Assembly: GCA_948470755.1 (NCBI GenBank)
Contig: CAOKPU010000008.1
Coordinates: forward strand, 1 to 63,821
Length of the DNA: 63,821 bases
Direction: 5' to 3'
From: an uncultured Lachnospiraceae bacterium
GTDB lineage: Bacteria; Bacillota; Clostridia; Lachnospirales; Lachnospiraceae
This document shows positions 1-9,195 of this stretch, piece by piece (position 1 is the stretch's first letter; every line of letters begins with the position of its first letter). Under the pieces are notes generated by a model. That model had not been told where the DNA came from and ran no database searches. It saw only the letters and a program-made list of their open reading frames with translations. The position numbers and the translations under genes are program-made.

Positions 1-49
1 ATCTACACATGCACGAACACTCTTTCCCTACACGACGCTCTTCCGATCT
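1..49 (+). other. Illumina sequencing adapter (artefact)
   Basis: This is not genomic DNA. Bases 1-8 are the last eight bases of the P5 oligonucleotide, 9-16 (ATGCACGA) sit where the i5 index lies, and 17-49 match the complete 33-base Read 1 primer/adapter, ending CTTCCGATCT. The genome therefore begins at base 50. The artefact cuts truA and adds a false C-terminus to it. It should be trimmed before any downstream use. Confidence 0.98.
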
Positions 50-348
50 AAACGCTCCGGCATTTCCTGAATATGGGTCACAGCAATATCCTCCGGCAGA
101 TAACGGTTCATATAATCCATGATTTCCTGCAAACCCATCTCTGTCCTTACATGAAAATTGGCCGTCTGCCCATAAGCATGTACCCCGGCATCAGTCCTGC
201 CTGAACCAATCACCTCCACGTTTTCGCCGCACATTTTCGTAAGCAGGGCCTCCAGCTTCCCCTGTATGGTATTCCCTGTATGATCCTGTCTCTGCCAGCC
301 CTGATATTTTGTCCCTTCATATTGAAGTATTACTTTTATATTCCTCAA
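50..348 (-). CDS. truA: tRNA pseudouridine synthase A, 3' end missing
   Basis: TruA converts U38-U40 of the tRNA anticodon stem-loop to pseudouridine. Only the first 99 residues are genomic. They hold the N-terminal GTKYQGWQRQ motif and the catalytic GRTDAGVHA motif with Asp53. Full-length family members are about 245 residues. The frame runs on past base 50 into the adapter and ends at an adapter stop, giving a spurious tail LDRKSVV. The start is a TTG directly after the TAA stop of the dehydrogenase upstream, with a GGGAGG ribosome binding site 8 nt away inside that gene, so the pair is probably translationally coupled. Confidence 0.95.
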
Positions 349-1368
349 TTATACGACCTCCCAAGGATTTTTCTTTTGGCCTTCCCCCGGCTGCCCGGCG
401 CTTTTCCCCTTCCCTTCCATAAAAATCCGGCATCCTTCCAGAGAATCCCTCACTACCGTCTTTACACATTCGTCTGTATAAAACGCCATATGATGCGTTA
501 CCGTCACATTCGGAAACCCTCTAAGGACAGCCAGCTCCCGGTTATGGAGTACATCCGACTTCCTGTCATAATAATACAAATCGAATTCATCTTCCACCAC
601 ATCCAGCCCGGCTGCGCCGATCTTGCCGGATTCAATCCCTTCTATCAGCGCTTCGGAATCGATCAAAGCCCCTCTGGCCGTATTGATGACGACTACCCCA
701 TCCTTCAGTTTGCTAATCGTATCTTTTCCAATCATATGGAAACTATCATTGGTAAGAGGCGCGTGCAAGGTGATTACATCCGCCTGTTGCCAGATTTCTT
801 CCAACGCAACATATTCCGCATATTCTTTCACTTCTTCATTTTCCATCAGATCATATGCCAGCAGCTTCGCCCCAAAACCGGACAAATTACGGATCACTGT
901 CCTCCCAATCCTTCCCGTCCCGATCACCCCTACCGTCATATCTTTCAGTTCCCGGCCTTGCGCACCCCTCAAGGTATAATCCTGTATATTGGTGCGTTCT
1001 ATGATCCTTTTCATCTTCCGGATCGACATTAGGATCAACATCACCGCATAATCCGCGACTCCATGAGGGCCGTACGGTGCATTCGCTACGGTAATCCCTA
1101 ATCTTTTTGCCGCCTCAATATCAATATGATCATAACCTATGGTACGGGTCACCAGATAACGGACACCGGCTTCCCCAAATGCCCTGAGAAGTTCCTCCGT
1201 CATCGGAGTCGTTAAGATATCCATACAGTCGCTTCCCTCTGCCAGCCCTACATTTGCAAGGCTCGGCGCATCCGGGCATAAAACAAGTTCCAATCCAAGC
1301 TCCTTCCCATATTGAATGAACAATTCCTTTTCATCAAATTCCCTACAACTATATACCGTTACTTTCAT
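349..1368 (-). CDS. D-2-hydroxyacid (D-lactate type) dehydrogenase
   Basis: A cytosolic NAD-dependent dehydrogenase of the D-isomer-specific 2-hydroxyacid family, 339 aa, most like fermentative D-lactate dehydrogenases and VanH. A Rossmann motif GTGRIG lies at about 150-155. The catalytic triad is visible as Arg232 (NTARG), Glu259/261 (LDVVEDE) and the His of THHMAFYT near 292. MAFYT is typical of the lactate subgroup, which normally reads TPHMAFYT. The start was placed 11 codons inside the longest frame because GGAGG lies 7 nt before this ATG. Substrate cannot be fixed from sequence; fermentative pyruvate reduction is the inference. Confidence 0.9.
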   Translation of the reverse strand: MKVTVYSCREFDEKELFIQYGKELGLELVLCPDAPSLANVGLAEGSDCMDILTTPMTEELLRAFGEAGVRYLVTRTIGYDHIDIEAAKRLGITVANAPYGPHGVADYAVMLILMSIRKMKRIIERTNIQDYTLRGAQGRELKDMTVGVIGTGRIGRTVIRNLSGFGAKLLAYDLMENEEVKEYAEYVALEEIWQQADVITLHAPLTNDSFHMIGKDTISKLKDGVVVINTARGALIDSEALIEGIESGKIGAAGLDVVEDEFDLYYYDRKSDVLHNRELAVLRGFPNVTVTHHMAFYTDECVKTVVRDSLEGCRIFMEGKGKSAGQPGEGQKKNPWEVV

Positions 1369-1419
1369 TCCAATCCTCCATGATTTCCTGCAGGATTCCA
1401 AATCTCATGGCAGACAGGC

Positions 1420-2643
1420 TCATCTCTTCTTTTCCCTGTCCTGTCCCGTCTCTTTCAGCCCTCTGATTTTTTCCCGCTGATACTTTTCATATTCCTTTAC
1501 TACCGCCATGTCCTCTTCTTCCAGACGCCTGAAATGATTCACGCCGGCCAGTAATATGCGGATACTGTTCTTTGTCGTGTCGAATACACCTTCTTCATAC
1601 ATATTTGCAAAAATAATGCCGATAGGGACTGCGATAATCATACCGAAGACCCCCGCCGCTTTATAGCCGACGAACAGCAAAAACAACGTAGGGATAGGCG
1701 CTACCCCGATGGAATCCCCGACAATTTTCGGCTGGATGATCTGGCGCGCCAACTGACCGCCGCACCATATGATTAAAAGGCCTACCGCCATCTTATAGTC
1801 CGCGCTGAGAATTTTGATCACCGCCCACGGCATCAACACCGTTCCCGTCCCGAAGACAGGAAGGAAATCCAGAAACGCAATTCCAAGGGCAATTAAAAAA
1901 GCATAATTCACTTTCAAAATCCAAAGTCCGGCCACTAAAAGAAGATACATCCATATTTCAATTTTAAACTGGGCCTTGAAGTATCCGCCCACTGCGCGTT
2001 TAAAGCTTCGGGCCATCATATTCCAGCGGTATACTAAAGCCTCCGGCATATAGTCTTTGACATGCACCGACAGGTATTCCCTTTCCGCCACAAAAAAATA
2101 GGCGGATAACAGGCACATGATAATCCCGATCAGGATTGTGGGCAAGTTCTTGGCAAAGTTCCCTACGGCCTCTATGGTGGGAGTTCCCACACGGCCTACG
2201 AGATCCCCCACGAACCCTTCCATCTTTTCCCCCATGCCCGCAATCGCAACACGCACATCCTCCGGGAAACGGCTGTATAAAACATCCAGGTTTTTCCCGA
2301 TGGTCCGGAAATCTTCTTCCAAAGCATCCCACATTTTAGGCAGCTCGTTTATAAGGCCTATCGTTTCATTTACAATCTTAACCCCTATCAGGTATCCTGC
2401 CAGCACCACAAGGGCAATCACCGCGATGATCACAAAAGCGGTTCCCGCTTTTCTCCTGACTTTCAGTTTATCTTCAAAAAAATGCACAAGGGGATTGGCA
2501 ATCAAAGCGATGATCCAACCGATCACAAAAGGCATAAAAAATATAATTACTTTTGGCAGTAAAAAAACCAGAAGCAGCAGCAATATTACCGCAATCCCCA
2601 GATTCAACACTGCCTTTATATAAGTTTTGGGCAATGATCTCAT
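1420..2643 (-). CDS. AI-2E/YtvI family membrane protein
   Basis: A 407-aa polytopic membrane protein of the AI-2E transporter (UPF0118) family. Hydrophobic segments lie at about 12-35, 36-52, 68-95, 165-185 and in a block from 225 to 350. The C-terminal tail is charged and cytosolic-looking. The central stretch with FLPVFGTGTVLMPWA and GGQLARQIIQPKIVGDSIG is characteristic of the family. In Bacillus the paralogue YtvI acts in sporulation, which suits a spore former, but many members have no known substrate. The ATG overlaps the engB stop in an ATGA, with AGGAG 4 nt before it, so it is co-translated with engB. Confidence 0.85.
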   Translation of the reverse strand: MRSLPKTYIKAVLNLGIAVILLLLLVFLLPKVIIFFMPFVIGWIIALIANPLVHFFEDKLKVRRKAGTAFVIIAVIALVVLAGYLIGVKIVNETIGLINELPKMWDALEEDFRTIGKNLDVLYSRFPEDVRVAIAGMGEKMEGFVGDLVGRVGTPTIEAVGNFAKNLPTILIGIIMCLLSAYFFVAEREYLSVHVKDYMPEALVYRWNMMARSFKRAVGGYFKAQFKIEIWMYLLLVAGLWILKVNYAFLIALGIAFLDFLPVFGTGTVLMPWAVIKILSADYKMAVGLLIIWCGGQLARQIIQPKIVGDSIGVAPIPTLFLLFVGYKAAGVFGMIIAVPIGIIFANMYEEGVFDTTKNSIRILLAGVNHFRRLEEEDMAVVKEYEKYQREKIRGLKETGQDREKKR

Positions 2644-3245
2644 AAAGCTCCTGTTCCTTCTTCCTCCAGATATTTATCCAGCAGCGCATAGATTTCTTCC
2701 CTTCCTTCTTTCGTCATCGAAGAATAAGGGATGACTACCGCATCCTTTTTTACTTGTAACCCTGTTTTTATCATCTTAATATGCTTCTGCACCTGAGTCT
2801 TTTTAATCTTATCCAGCTTCGTCGCTATGATTATCGGCTCAAAACCGTAATGGACGATCCAATCATACATTGTTTTGTCGTTGGCAGAAGGCTCATGGCG
2901 GATGTCCACCAGAAGGAAGATCGCTTTGAGCATTTTAGTTTTGTGCAGATACCGTTCCACCATTTTGCCCCATTGTTCTTTGACCTTGACATTCGCCGTC
3001 GTGTAGCCATAACCCGGCAAATCCACAAAATAACACTGGTTATTGATATTGTAATAATTAATGGTCTGGGTCTTCCCCGGCTGGGCGCTGATCCTTGCCA
3101 GCGACTTACGGTTCATCAGCCCATTGATCAGGGAAGACTTTCCCACATTGCTCCTGCCTGCAAAGGCAAATTCCATATAAAGGCTTTGCGGTATCTTGCT
3201 TGTAATACCACAGACGGTTTCCAGATTCACATTTTTAATTACCAT
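2640..3245 (-). CDS. engB: ribosome biogenesis GTPase EngB/YsxC
   Basis: A 201-aa TRAFAC-class GTPase needed for late 50S subunit assembly. G1 GRSNVGKSSL lies at 30-39. It also shows the G3 motif DLPGYG, the G4 motif TKLDK and a SYSSMT-type G5 region near the C-terminus. Length and motifs match the family throughout. It lies 7 nt after lon, whose stop codon overlaps the engB ribosome binding site (GAGG). The lon-engB adjacency is widespread in Firmicutes. Confidence 0.96.
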   Translation of the reverse strand: MVIKNVNLETVCGITSKIPQSLYMEFAFAGRSNVGKSSLINGLMNRKSLARISAQPGKTQTINYYNINNQCYFVDLPGYGYTTANVKVKEQWGKMVERYLHKTKMLKAIFLLVDIRHEPSANDKTMYDWIVHYGFEPIIIATKLDKIKKTQVQKHIKMIKTGLQVKKDAVVIPYSSMTKEGREEIYALLDKYLEEEGTGAL

Positions 3246-3252
3246 ATTTCCC

Positions 3253-5616
3253 TCATTTCTGTGTCGTCTTCTTTGTTTTCTTTCCCTTTGATGATTTTGC
3301 TTTGGGTGGTTTGCCCGTCAAAGCATAATCCAATACCTCGTCCATATTTTCCACAAAATGGATAGACAGCCCGGCTTTTATCTCATTTGTGATTTCTTCC
3401 ATATCCTTTTCATTTTTTTTGGGTACAAGCACCGCCTTAATGCCCGCAGTCCTGGCCGCAAGGATCTTCTCCTTCAACCCTCCGATCGGCAGCACACGCC
3501 CACGCAATGTAATTTCCCCGGTCATTGCCAGATCCGCCCTGACCGGTATTTGTGTAATTGCAGATAAAAGCGCGGTGGCCATCGTAATGCCTGCGCTGGG
3601 GCCGTCCTTTGGCACTGCCCCTTCCGGGATATGTATGTGGAAATCATTTTCTTTGAAGATATCCTTCGGGATGTCATACTGCCCGCTTACAGAACGGACA
3701 TAGCTTAATCCCGTAATGGCCGATTCCTTCATCACATCCCCCATCTGCCCGGTCAGATCGATTTCCCCTTTTCCCGGCATCATATTCACTTCTACTTGTA
3801 AGGTCTCGCCGCCCACGCTCGTCCATGCCAGCCCCCTTACAATCCCCACTTCATCCTTTTCGTTGGCCATATTGGTGCTGTATTTTTCTTTTCCAAGATA
3901 TTTTCCCAGATTCTGGGCGGTCACCTTGATGCTCCCCTTTTTCTTCTGCAGGATCTCTTTCGCCGCCTTCCGGCAGATACTCCCGATCTTCCGCTCCAGA
4001 TCACGGACGCCCGCCTCCCTTGTGTAACATTCTATCATCTTTTTCAATGCACTGTCGCTAATGGAGAGCTGCCCGTCAGCCAAACCGTTTTTCTCAAACT
4101 GCTTTGCCGCCAAATGTTCCTTGGCAATGTGGAATTTCTCATTGGCCGTATAGCTGTTTACTTCAATAAGCTCCATACGGTCCAGCAAAGGCCTTGGGAT
4201 CGTGCTTGTGGAATTGGCGGTTGCGATAAAAAGCACCTCAGACAAATCCACCGGGATTTCCACATAATGATCCCTGAATTTACGATTCTGTTCCGCATCC
4301 AGCACTTCCAGCAAAGCCGACGAAGTATCCCCTTTATAATCGCTGCTCACTTTATCAATCTCATCTAAGAGCATTAACGGGTTTTTCACCCCTGCCTGCT
4401 TCAACCCGGCAATGATCCGCCCCGGCATAGCGCCCACATAAGTCCTTCTATGCCCTCTGATTTCCGCTTCATCCCGAATACCGCCCAAGCTGATTCTCAC
4501 ATATTTCTTATCCATTGCCTCCGCTACGCTCCTGGCAATGGATGTTTTCCCCGTCCCCGGAGGGCCCACCAGACAGATGATGGGCGCCTGGCCCTGCCTG
4601 GTCAGGCAGCGTACGGCCAAAGCCTCCAATACTCTTTCTTTCACTTGTTTTAAGCCATAATGATCCCTCTCCAGGATGGACTCCGCTTTCGTAATATCCA
4701 TATTATCTTTGGTGCATTTATTCCATGGCAGTTCCAGCAAAGTTTCGATATAGCCCCTTTCCACCGCGCTCTCCGAACTGTTTTGTGAGAGCCGCCGGTA
4801 ACGGGCAATTTCCTTGCCGATCTTTTCCTTTACTTCTTTGTCCGCTTTCAGTTTCTTCAATTCCTCTTCAAACTGCTGCACATCGGAAAGCGTATTATCT
4901 TCCCCCAGCTCTTCCCTGATAAACTGGAGCTGTTCCCGCAAAAGATATTCCTTCTGGTTCTTCTCTACCCTCCCCCTGATCTTCTCGGAAAGCTCTGTTT
5001 TGATCTTCGCCACTTCTGTTTCATTGGACAAAATCCCTGCAAGAACCTCATAACGTCCTTCCAGATCCACTGCGGAAAGCACACTTTGCTTGCTTTCGTA
5101 ATGGATGGGCATGTTGATGGTGATCTGATCCAGCAGGCAGCCCAGCTCGGTAATATCCTGGATATGACGCTCCAGGGCCGCTCCCGTCTTAGGATAAAAG
5201 ACCGCATAGCCGGCAAACAATTCCTTCATCTGCCTGACCATCGCTTCCTCCTGTACGGTGCCGGCCAAACCGGACGGCTCCTCAATCTCCTCTACTTCTC
5301 CTTCCAGATACGCTTCATTATCCGTAAAGGAATGCAGTTCACCTCTGGAAAGCCCTTCCACCATAACCCTTACTATGTGGTTAGGCATTTTAATCACCTG
5401 CTTTACAAGGGCGATCGTTCCTATATGATAAACATCCTCATAATCGGGATCATTTTTTTCAACTTCCTTTTGGCTCACAAGAAAAATCCGCTGGTTTTCC
5501 ACCATAGCTTGTTCCACAGCCGCTATGGATTTCTCCCTGCTCAAATCAAAATGAATAATCGTATGGGGAAGTATCGCCATTCCCCGCAATGCCACCGCCG
5601 GCATATTTAACTTCAT
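3253..5616 (-). CDS. lon: ATP-dependent protease LonA
   Basis: A soluble AAA+ serine protease that degrades misfolded and regulatory proteins, 787 aa. In order it has an N-terminal substrate-binding LON domain (MPAVALRGMAILPH), a coiled middle segment, an AAA+ module with Walker A GPPGTGKTS near 351, and a C-terminal protease domain with Ser in KDGPSAGITM (about 680) and Lys in GLKEKILAA (about 720). The frame opens 42 nt upstream, but that ATG has a poor ribosome binding site. The chosen ATG follows GAGAGG with normal spacing and gives the usual LonA N-terminus. The Lys/Ser-rich tail is longer than in Bacillus. Confidence 0.97.
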   Translation of the reverse strand: MKLNMPAVALRGMAILPHTIIHFDLSREKSIAAVEQAMVENQRIFLVSQKEVEKNDPDYEDVYHIGTIALVKQVIKMPNHIVRVMVEGLSRGELHSFTDNEAYLEGEVEEIEEPSGLAGTVQEEAMVRQMKELFAGYAVFYPKTGAALERHIQDITELGCLLDQITINMPIHYESKQSVLSAVDLEGRYEVLAGILSNETEVAKIKTELSEKIRGRVEKNQKEYLLREQLQFIREELGEDNTLSDVQQFEEELKKLKADKEVKEKIGKEIARYRRLSQNSSESAVERGYIETLLELPWNKCTKDNMDITKAESILERDHYGLKQVKERVLEALAVRCLTRQGQAPIICLVGPPGTGKTSIARSVAEAMDKKYVRISLGGIRDEAEIRGHRRTYVGAMPGRIIAGLKQAGVKNPLMLLDEIDKVSSDYKGDTSSALLEVLDAEQNRKFRDHYVEIPVDLSEVLFIATANSTSTIPRPLLDRMELIEVNSYTANEKFHIAKEHLAAKQFEKNGLADGQLSISDSALKKMIECYTREAGVRDLERKIGSICRKAAKEILQKKKGSIKVTAQNLGKYLGKEKYSTNMANEKDEVGIVRGLAWTSVGGETLQVEVNMMPGKGEIDLTGQMGDVMKESAITGLSYVRSVSGQYDIPKDIFKENDFHIHIPEGAVPKDGPSAGITMATALLSAITQIPVRADLAMTGEITLRGRVLPIGGLKEKILAARTAGIKAVLVPKKNEKDMEEITNEIKAGLSIHFVENMDEVLDYALTGKPPKAKSSKGKKTKKTTQK

Positions 5617-5671
5617 ATCTGTCCTCTCCATTCCAATATAAGGTATGTTTTCGTACATATCCTATCAGCAG

Positions 5672-5698
5672 AAAACGCCGCCTTTTTGGGCGACGTTT
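5672..5698 (-). terminator. stem-loop between clpX and lon
   Basis: Read on the minus strand, AAACGTCGCCC and GGCGGCGTTT pair around an AAAAA loop with one mismatch, and a short run of T follows. It lies between the clpX stop and the lon start, so it could act as a weak terminator or attenuator that lowers lon expression relative to clpX. Confidence 0.5.
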
Positions 5699-5713
5699 CT
5701 TCTTCCTATATTA

Positions 5714-6967
5714 CTATTTAGCTGGACGCATCGCTTCCCTATGAATAATCAAAGGTTCGCTGGTTCCTTCCACCGCCCCCTTCGTCACCACGCATTTGAT
5801 AATGGAGTCATCCGAAGGTATCCGGTACATAACATCCATCATAACGTCCTCCATAATGGAACGGAGCCCTCTTGCGCCCGTCTTACGCTCCAATGCCCTG
5901 TCCGCAATTGCCTCAATCGCATCCTCTTCAAAATCCAGCCTTACCGCGTCGAACTCAAACAATTTCTTATACTGCTTAATCAATGCGCTTTTCGGCTCTT
6001 TCAGGATCTTTACAAGAGCATCTTTATCCAGCCCCTGAAGGGTCACATTAATCGGCACACGCCCTACAAACTCAGGAATCAGGCCATATTTCACCAAATC
6101 CTGAGGCGTTACCTCCTTCAATAATTCCCCTATCCCCTTTGTCTGTTTGGAAGCCACTTCCGAATTAAAACCGATGCTGCTTCTGTCCAGACGGGATTCT
6201 ACGATTTTCTCAAGCCCGTCAAAAGCTCCTCCGCAGATAAACAGGATATTCGTCGTATCAATCTGGATCAGCTCCTGATGTGGATGCTTCCTTCCTCCCT
6301 GGGGCGGTACGCTTGCCACCGTGCCTTCTACGATCTTTAACAGCGCCTGTTGTACGCCTTCCCCCGAAACATCGCGGGTAATGGATACATTTTCACTCTT
6401 TTTCGTAATTTTGTCGATCTCATCAATATAAACGATGCCATATTGGGCGCGTTCCACATCATAATCAGCCGCCTGTATCAGTTTCAGCAAGATATTTTCC
6501 ACATCCTCGCCCACATAGCCAGCCTCCGTCAACGTAGTGGCGTCTGCAATGGCAAACGGCACATTAATGATCTTAGCCAAAGTCTGTGCCAGAAAAGTCT
6601 TGCCGGAGCCGGTCGGCCCCACCATAATTATATTGCTTTTCTGGAGTTCTATCCCATCGTCGTCCTTTGGCGCCATTACTCTTTTATAATGATTATATAC
6701 GGAAACAGCAAGCACCTTTTTCGCTTCTTCCTGTCCAATTACATAATCATCCAAAAACTCTTTGATTTCTACCGGCTTCAAAAGGTTGATATCAAATTCT
6801 TCCTCAACCGGTTCCTCCTCATACTCTTCTTCAATAATATCCGAACATATCTCTACGCATTCATCGCAGATATAAACGCCGGCCGGCCCGGCAATCAGTT
6901 TCTTTACCTGTTCCTGCCTTTTATTGCAAAAAGAGCATCTGATATCATCAGAATTCTTCCCCGCCAT
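5714..6967 (-). CDS. clpX: ClpXP unfoldase subunit ClpX
   Basis: The AAA+ unfoldase that feeds substrates to ClpP, 417 aa. The N-terminal zinc-binding domain has Cys11, Cys14, Cys34 and Cys37. Walker A GPTGSGKT is at 117-124, and the Walker B region reads YIDEIDK. The IGF loop that docks into ClpP is present (SSIGFNS), and sensor motifs follow. Length is normal. It lies 30 nt after clpP, with an AAGGAG ribosome binding site, so clpP and clpX probably share a transcript. Confidence 0.98.
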   Translation of the reverse strand: MAGKNSDDIRCSFCNKRQEQVKKLIAGPAGVYICDECVEICSDIIEEEYEEEPVEEEFDINLLKPVEIKEFLDDYVIGQEEAKKVLAVSVYNHYKRVMAPKDDDGIELQKSNIIMVGPTGSGKTFLAQTLAKIINVPFAIADATTLTEAGYVGEDVENILLKLIQAADYDVERAQYGIVYIDEIDKITKKSENVSITRDVSGEGVQQALLKIVEGTVASVPPQGGRKHPHQELIQIDTTNILFICGGAFDGLEKIVESRLDRSSIGFNSEVASKQTKGIGELLKEVTPQDLVKYGLIPEFVGRVPINVTLQGLDKDALVKILKEPKSALIKQYKKLFEFDAVRLDFEEDAIEAIADRALERKTGARGLRSIMEDVMMDVMYRIPSDDSIIKCVVTKGAVEGTSEPLIIHREAMRPAK

Positions 6968-6997
6968 GTCTTCTCCTTGCTTTATTACATTTTACTA

Positions 6998-7594
6998 TCA
7001 TTTCTCAAAACTTCCATGATTCTCAATAATCTTATCGATCAAACCATAGCTCAATGCCTCTTCGGCAGTTTTCCAGTTATCCCTTTCCGTATCCGCCATG
7101 ATTACCTCGAAGTCCTGTCCTGTATTCTGCGCCATAATCCTTGCCATCTTTTCCTTTGTGGCAAGAATATGCTTTGCCGTAATTTCGATTTCCGTAGCCT
7201 GGCCCTGGGCGCCTCCCGCCGGCTGATGGATCATAACTTCCGCATTAGGAAGCGCAAAACGTTTGCCCTTCGCCCCTCCCGCAAGAAGGAATGCACCCAT
7301 GCTGGCCGCCATACCAATGCAAACCGTCGATACATCGCACTTGACGAAATTCATCGTATCATAAATAGCCATTCCGGCAGTGATCACGCCTCCCGGGCTA
7401 TTGATATATAAATGAATATCCTTTTCCGGGTCTTCCGATTCCAGGAACAGAAGCTGCGCCACGATAATGCTGGCGGAAGTATCGTTTACTTCCTCCCCTA
7501 AAAAAATGATCCTGTCCTTTAAAAGCCTTGAATAAATATCATAGGACCTTTCGCCCCTGCTCGTCTGTTCAATGACATAAGGCACTAAACTCAT
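6998..7594 (-). CDS. clpP: ATP-dependent Clp protease proteolytic subunit
   Basis: The 198-aa serine peptidase that assembles into a tetradecameric chamber with ClpX or ClpC. The catalytic triad is Ser98 (GMAASMGA), His123 (MIHQPAGG) and Asp172 (RDNW). The N-terminal [20 protein letters not shown] matches the mature start of processed ClpP enzymes, so little or no propeptide is expected. The ribosome binding site AAGGAGG is 6 nt from the ATG. It sits between tig and clpX in the classical order. Confidence 0.98.
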   Translation of the reverse strand: MSLVPYVIEQTSRGERSYDIYSRLLKDRIIFLGEEVNDTSASIIVAQLLFLESEDPEKDIHLYINSPGGVITAGMAIYDTMNFVKCDVSTVCIGMAASMGAFLLAGGAKGKRFALPNAEVMIHQPAGGAQGQATEIEITAKHILATKEKMARIMAQNTGQDFEVIMADTERDNWKTAEEALSYGLIDKIIENHGSFEK

Positions 7595-7682
7595 ATTGAC
7601 TCCTCCTTGCCGGACTGACCGGCCTTTCTTTCCCTAGGCTGACTTAATCATAGTCCATAAAAATCGTTTTTGCAATAAAACC

Positions 7683-7700
7683 ATCTCTGAATTAAGAGAT
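7683..7700. other. small inverted repeat between tig and clpP
   Basis: ATCTCT and AGAGAT pair around a GAATTA loop. The T-rich flank lies on the plus-strand side only. On the minus strand, where tig and clpP are transcribed, the tract is GGTTTTA. It may be a weak attenuator; the evidence is thin. Confidence 0.25.
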
Positions 7701-7721
7701 TTTTCATTTTTTAACAAGAAA

Positions 7722-9008
7722 TTATCCTTCTACCGCATTCTCCACCACGAACTCTACCGCCTTCTGAATGGCCAGATCCTGCATGATCTCCTTCTTTTCC
7801 TTTTCTCCCAGCATTTCCCTTACCTTTTCTGCTTCCATTTGGTAAACTTCAGCCATTCTTTCCGTTTCTTTCTCGTATTCTTCCCCGGAAGCTTCTATGT
7901 TTTCTTTTGCTACGACCGCTTCCAGTATCAGCCTGGATTTGATCCTTTTCTCCGCCTGGGGCCTTACCTGATCCAACAGCGCATCATAGCTGCTCCCGGT
8001 AAGCTGGAAATACTGCTCCATATTGATCCCCTGCATCTGCATCCTCTGGGCAAAATCTTCCACGATCCGTTCCTGCTGCGTCTTGATCATAGCATCCGGT
8101 ATTTCCATATCGGAATCGTTGATGATCGCATCAATGACAGCATCTTCTTTCCGGGCCTTCGCATCTTTCTCTTTTTTCTCCGCCAGGTTCTTCTTTACGT
8201 CCTCTTTATATTCCGCCAACGTATCGAACTCTGAAACCTCGCTTGCAAATTCATCGTCCAGCTCAGGAAGCTCCTTTTCCTTAATCTCCTTTACCGTGCA
8301 TTTAAATACGGCCGCTTTCCCTTTCAGTTCTTCCGCCTGATAGTTTTCAGGGAAAGTAACGTTGACTTCTACTTCCTCGCCGATGGAAGCGCCTACCAAT
8401 TGTTCTTCAAACCCGGGGATAAACGCGCCGGAACCGATTGTTAGAGGGTAGTTCTCCCCTTTGCCGCCTTCAAACGCAACGCCGTCTACAAACCCTTCAA
8501 AATCGAGGACGGTCATATCGCCATCTTTTACCGCCCGGTCTTCCACTGCAATATTCCTTGCGTTATTCTCACGTTCTTTGTCAATTTCAGCATCTACCTC
8601 TTCATCCGTAACTTCTATATTAATCTTATCAACCTTTACGCCTTTGTACTTACCAAGCCTTACTTCCGGCTTAAGCGCCACTTCTGCCGTAAAAATAAAA
8701 GGCTTGCCCGCTTCTATCTGCTCTACGTCAATCTTTGGGGAAGAAACGATTTCTTCTTCGCATTCCTCGACTGCTTTTTCATATGCTCCGGGAATCAGTT
8801 CGTTAATGGCATCATCGTAGAAAATTTCTTTTCCATACATTTTTTCTATCATCTGCCGCGGCACTTTCCCCTTCCGGAAGCCAGGAACGCTGATCTTTTT
8901 CTTATTTTTCCGGTATGCGTTATCAATTGCTTTTTCCAGCTCTTCGGCAGACACTTCAATTGTCAGCTTTGCCATGTTTTTCTCTAATTTTTCTACCTGT
9001 AAACTCAT
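7722..9008 (-). CDS. tig: trigger factor (ribosome-bound chaperone)
   Basis: A 428-aa chaperone and peptidyl-prolyl isomerase that binds the ribosome near L23 at the exit tunnel. The N-terminal ribosome-docking signature GFRKGKVP is at 43-50. The FKBP-type domain spans roughly 155-245, with the sequence DGDMTVLDFEGFVDGVAFEGG at its start. A long helical, acidic C-terminal domain follows. It is the first gene of the tig-clpP-clpX-lon-engB block. GGAGG lies 12 nt before the ATG, which is longer than usual. Confidence 0.97.
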   Translation of the reverse strand: MSLQVEKLEKNMAKLTIEVSAEELEKAIDNAYRKNKKKISVPGFRKGKVPRQMIEKMYGKEIFYDDAINELIPGAYEKAVEECEEEIVSSPKIDVEQIEAGKPFIFTAEVALKPEVRLGKYKGVKVDKINIEVTDEEVDAEIDKERENNARNIAVEDRAVKDGDMTVLDFEGFVDGVAFEGGKGENYPLTIGSGAFIPGFEEQLVGASIGEEVEVNVTFPENYQAEELKGKAAVFKCTVKEIKEKELPELDDEFASEVSEFDTLAEYKEDVKKNLAEKKEKDAKARKEDAVIDAIINDSDMEIPDAMIKTQQERIVEDFAQRMQMQGINMEQYFQLTGSSYDALLDQVRPQAEKRIKSRLILEAVVAKENIEASGEEYEKETERMAEVYQMEAEKVREMLGEKEKKEIMQDLAIQKAVEFVVENAVEG

Positions 9009-9103
9009 TTCTATTCGTTTCCTCCTTATATTAGGCGTTATCCGCTGATTTTCTTGCTGCGGGATCTTTGACTAAAAAAGCACACAATTACAGTCATTGT
9101 AGG

Positions 9104-9109
9104 ATTATA
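9104..9109 (-). promoter_or_regulatory. extended -10 promoter for tig
   Basis: On the minus strand TATAAT is preceded by TGC, forming an extended -10 (TGnTATAAT), about 95 nt before the tig start. No good -35 box lies 17 nt upstream, which is usual for extended -10 promoters. A single AGTCAAA heptad lies downstream of it, but the second half of a CtsR operator is missing. Confidence 0.55.
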
Positions 9110-9195
9110 GCACATCAAAAAGGAAAATTCCAGTATTTCTTTTGAAAAACATAGCCCAAAGACAAACTTCAGCCCAGCCGCTTCCTAACCATGCA

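Noticed and set aside
280-1032. 250-residue plus-strand frame over the dehydrogenase
   Set aside because: It is an antisense shadow; the minus strand encodes a complete dehydrogenase with all catalytic residues.
5617-5658. Lon start 14 codons further upstream
   Set aside because: That ATG lies next to the clpX-lon stem-loop with a ribosome binding site only 2 nt away, and the extra residues do not resemble LonA N-termini.
9050-9120. CtsR operator before tig
   Set aside because: Only one AGTCAAA heptad is present; the direct second heptad needed for CtsR is missing.
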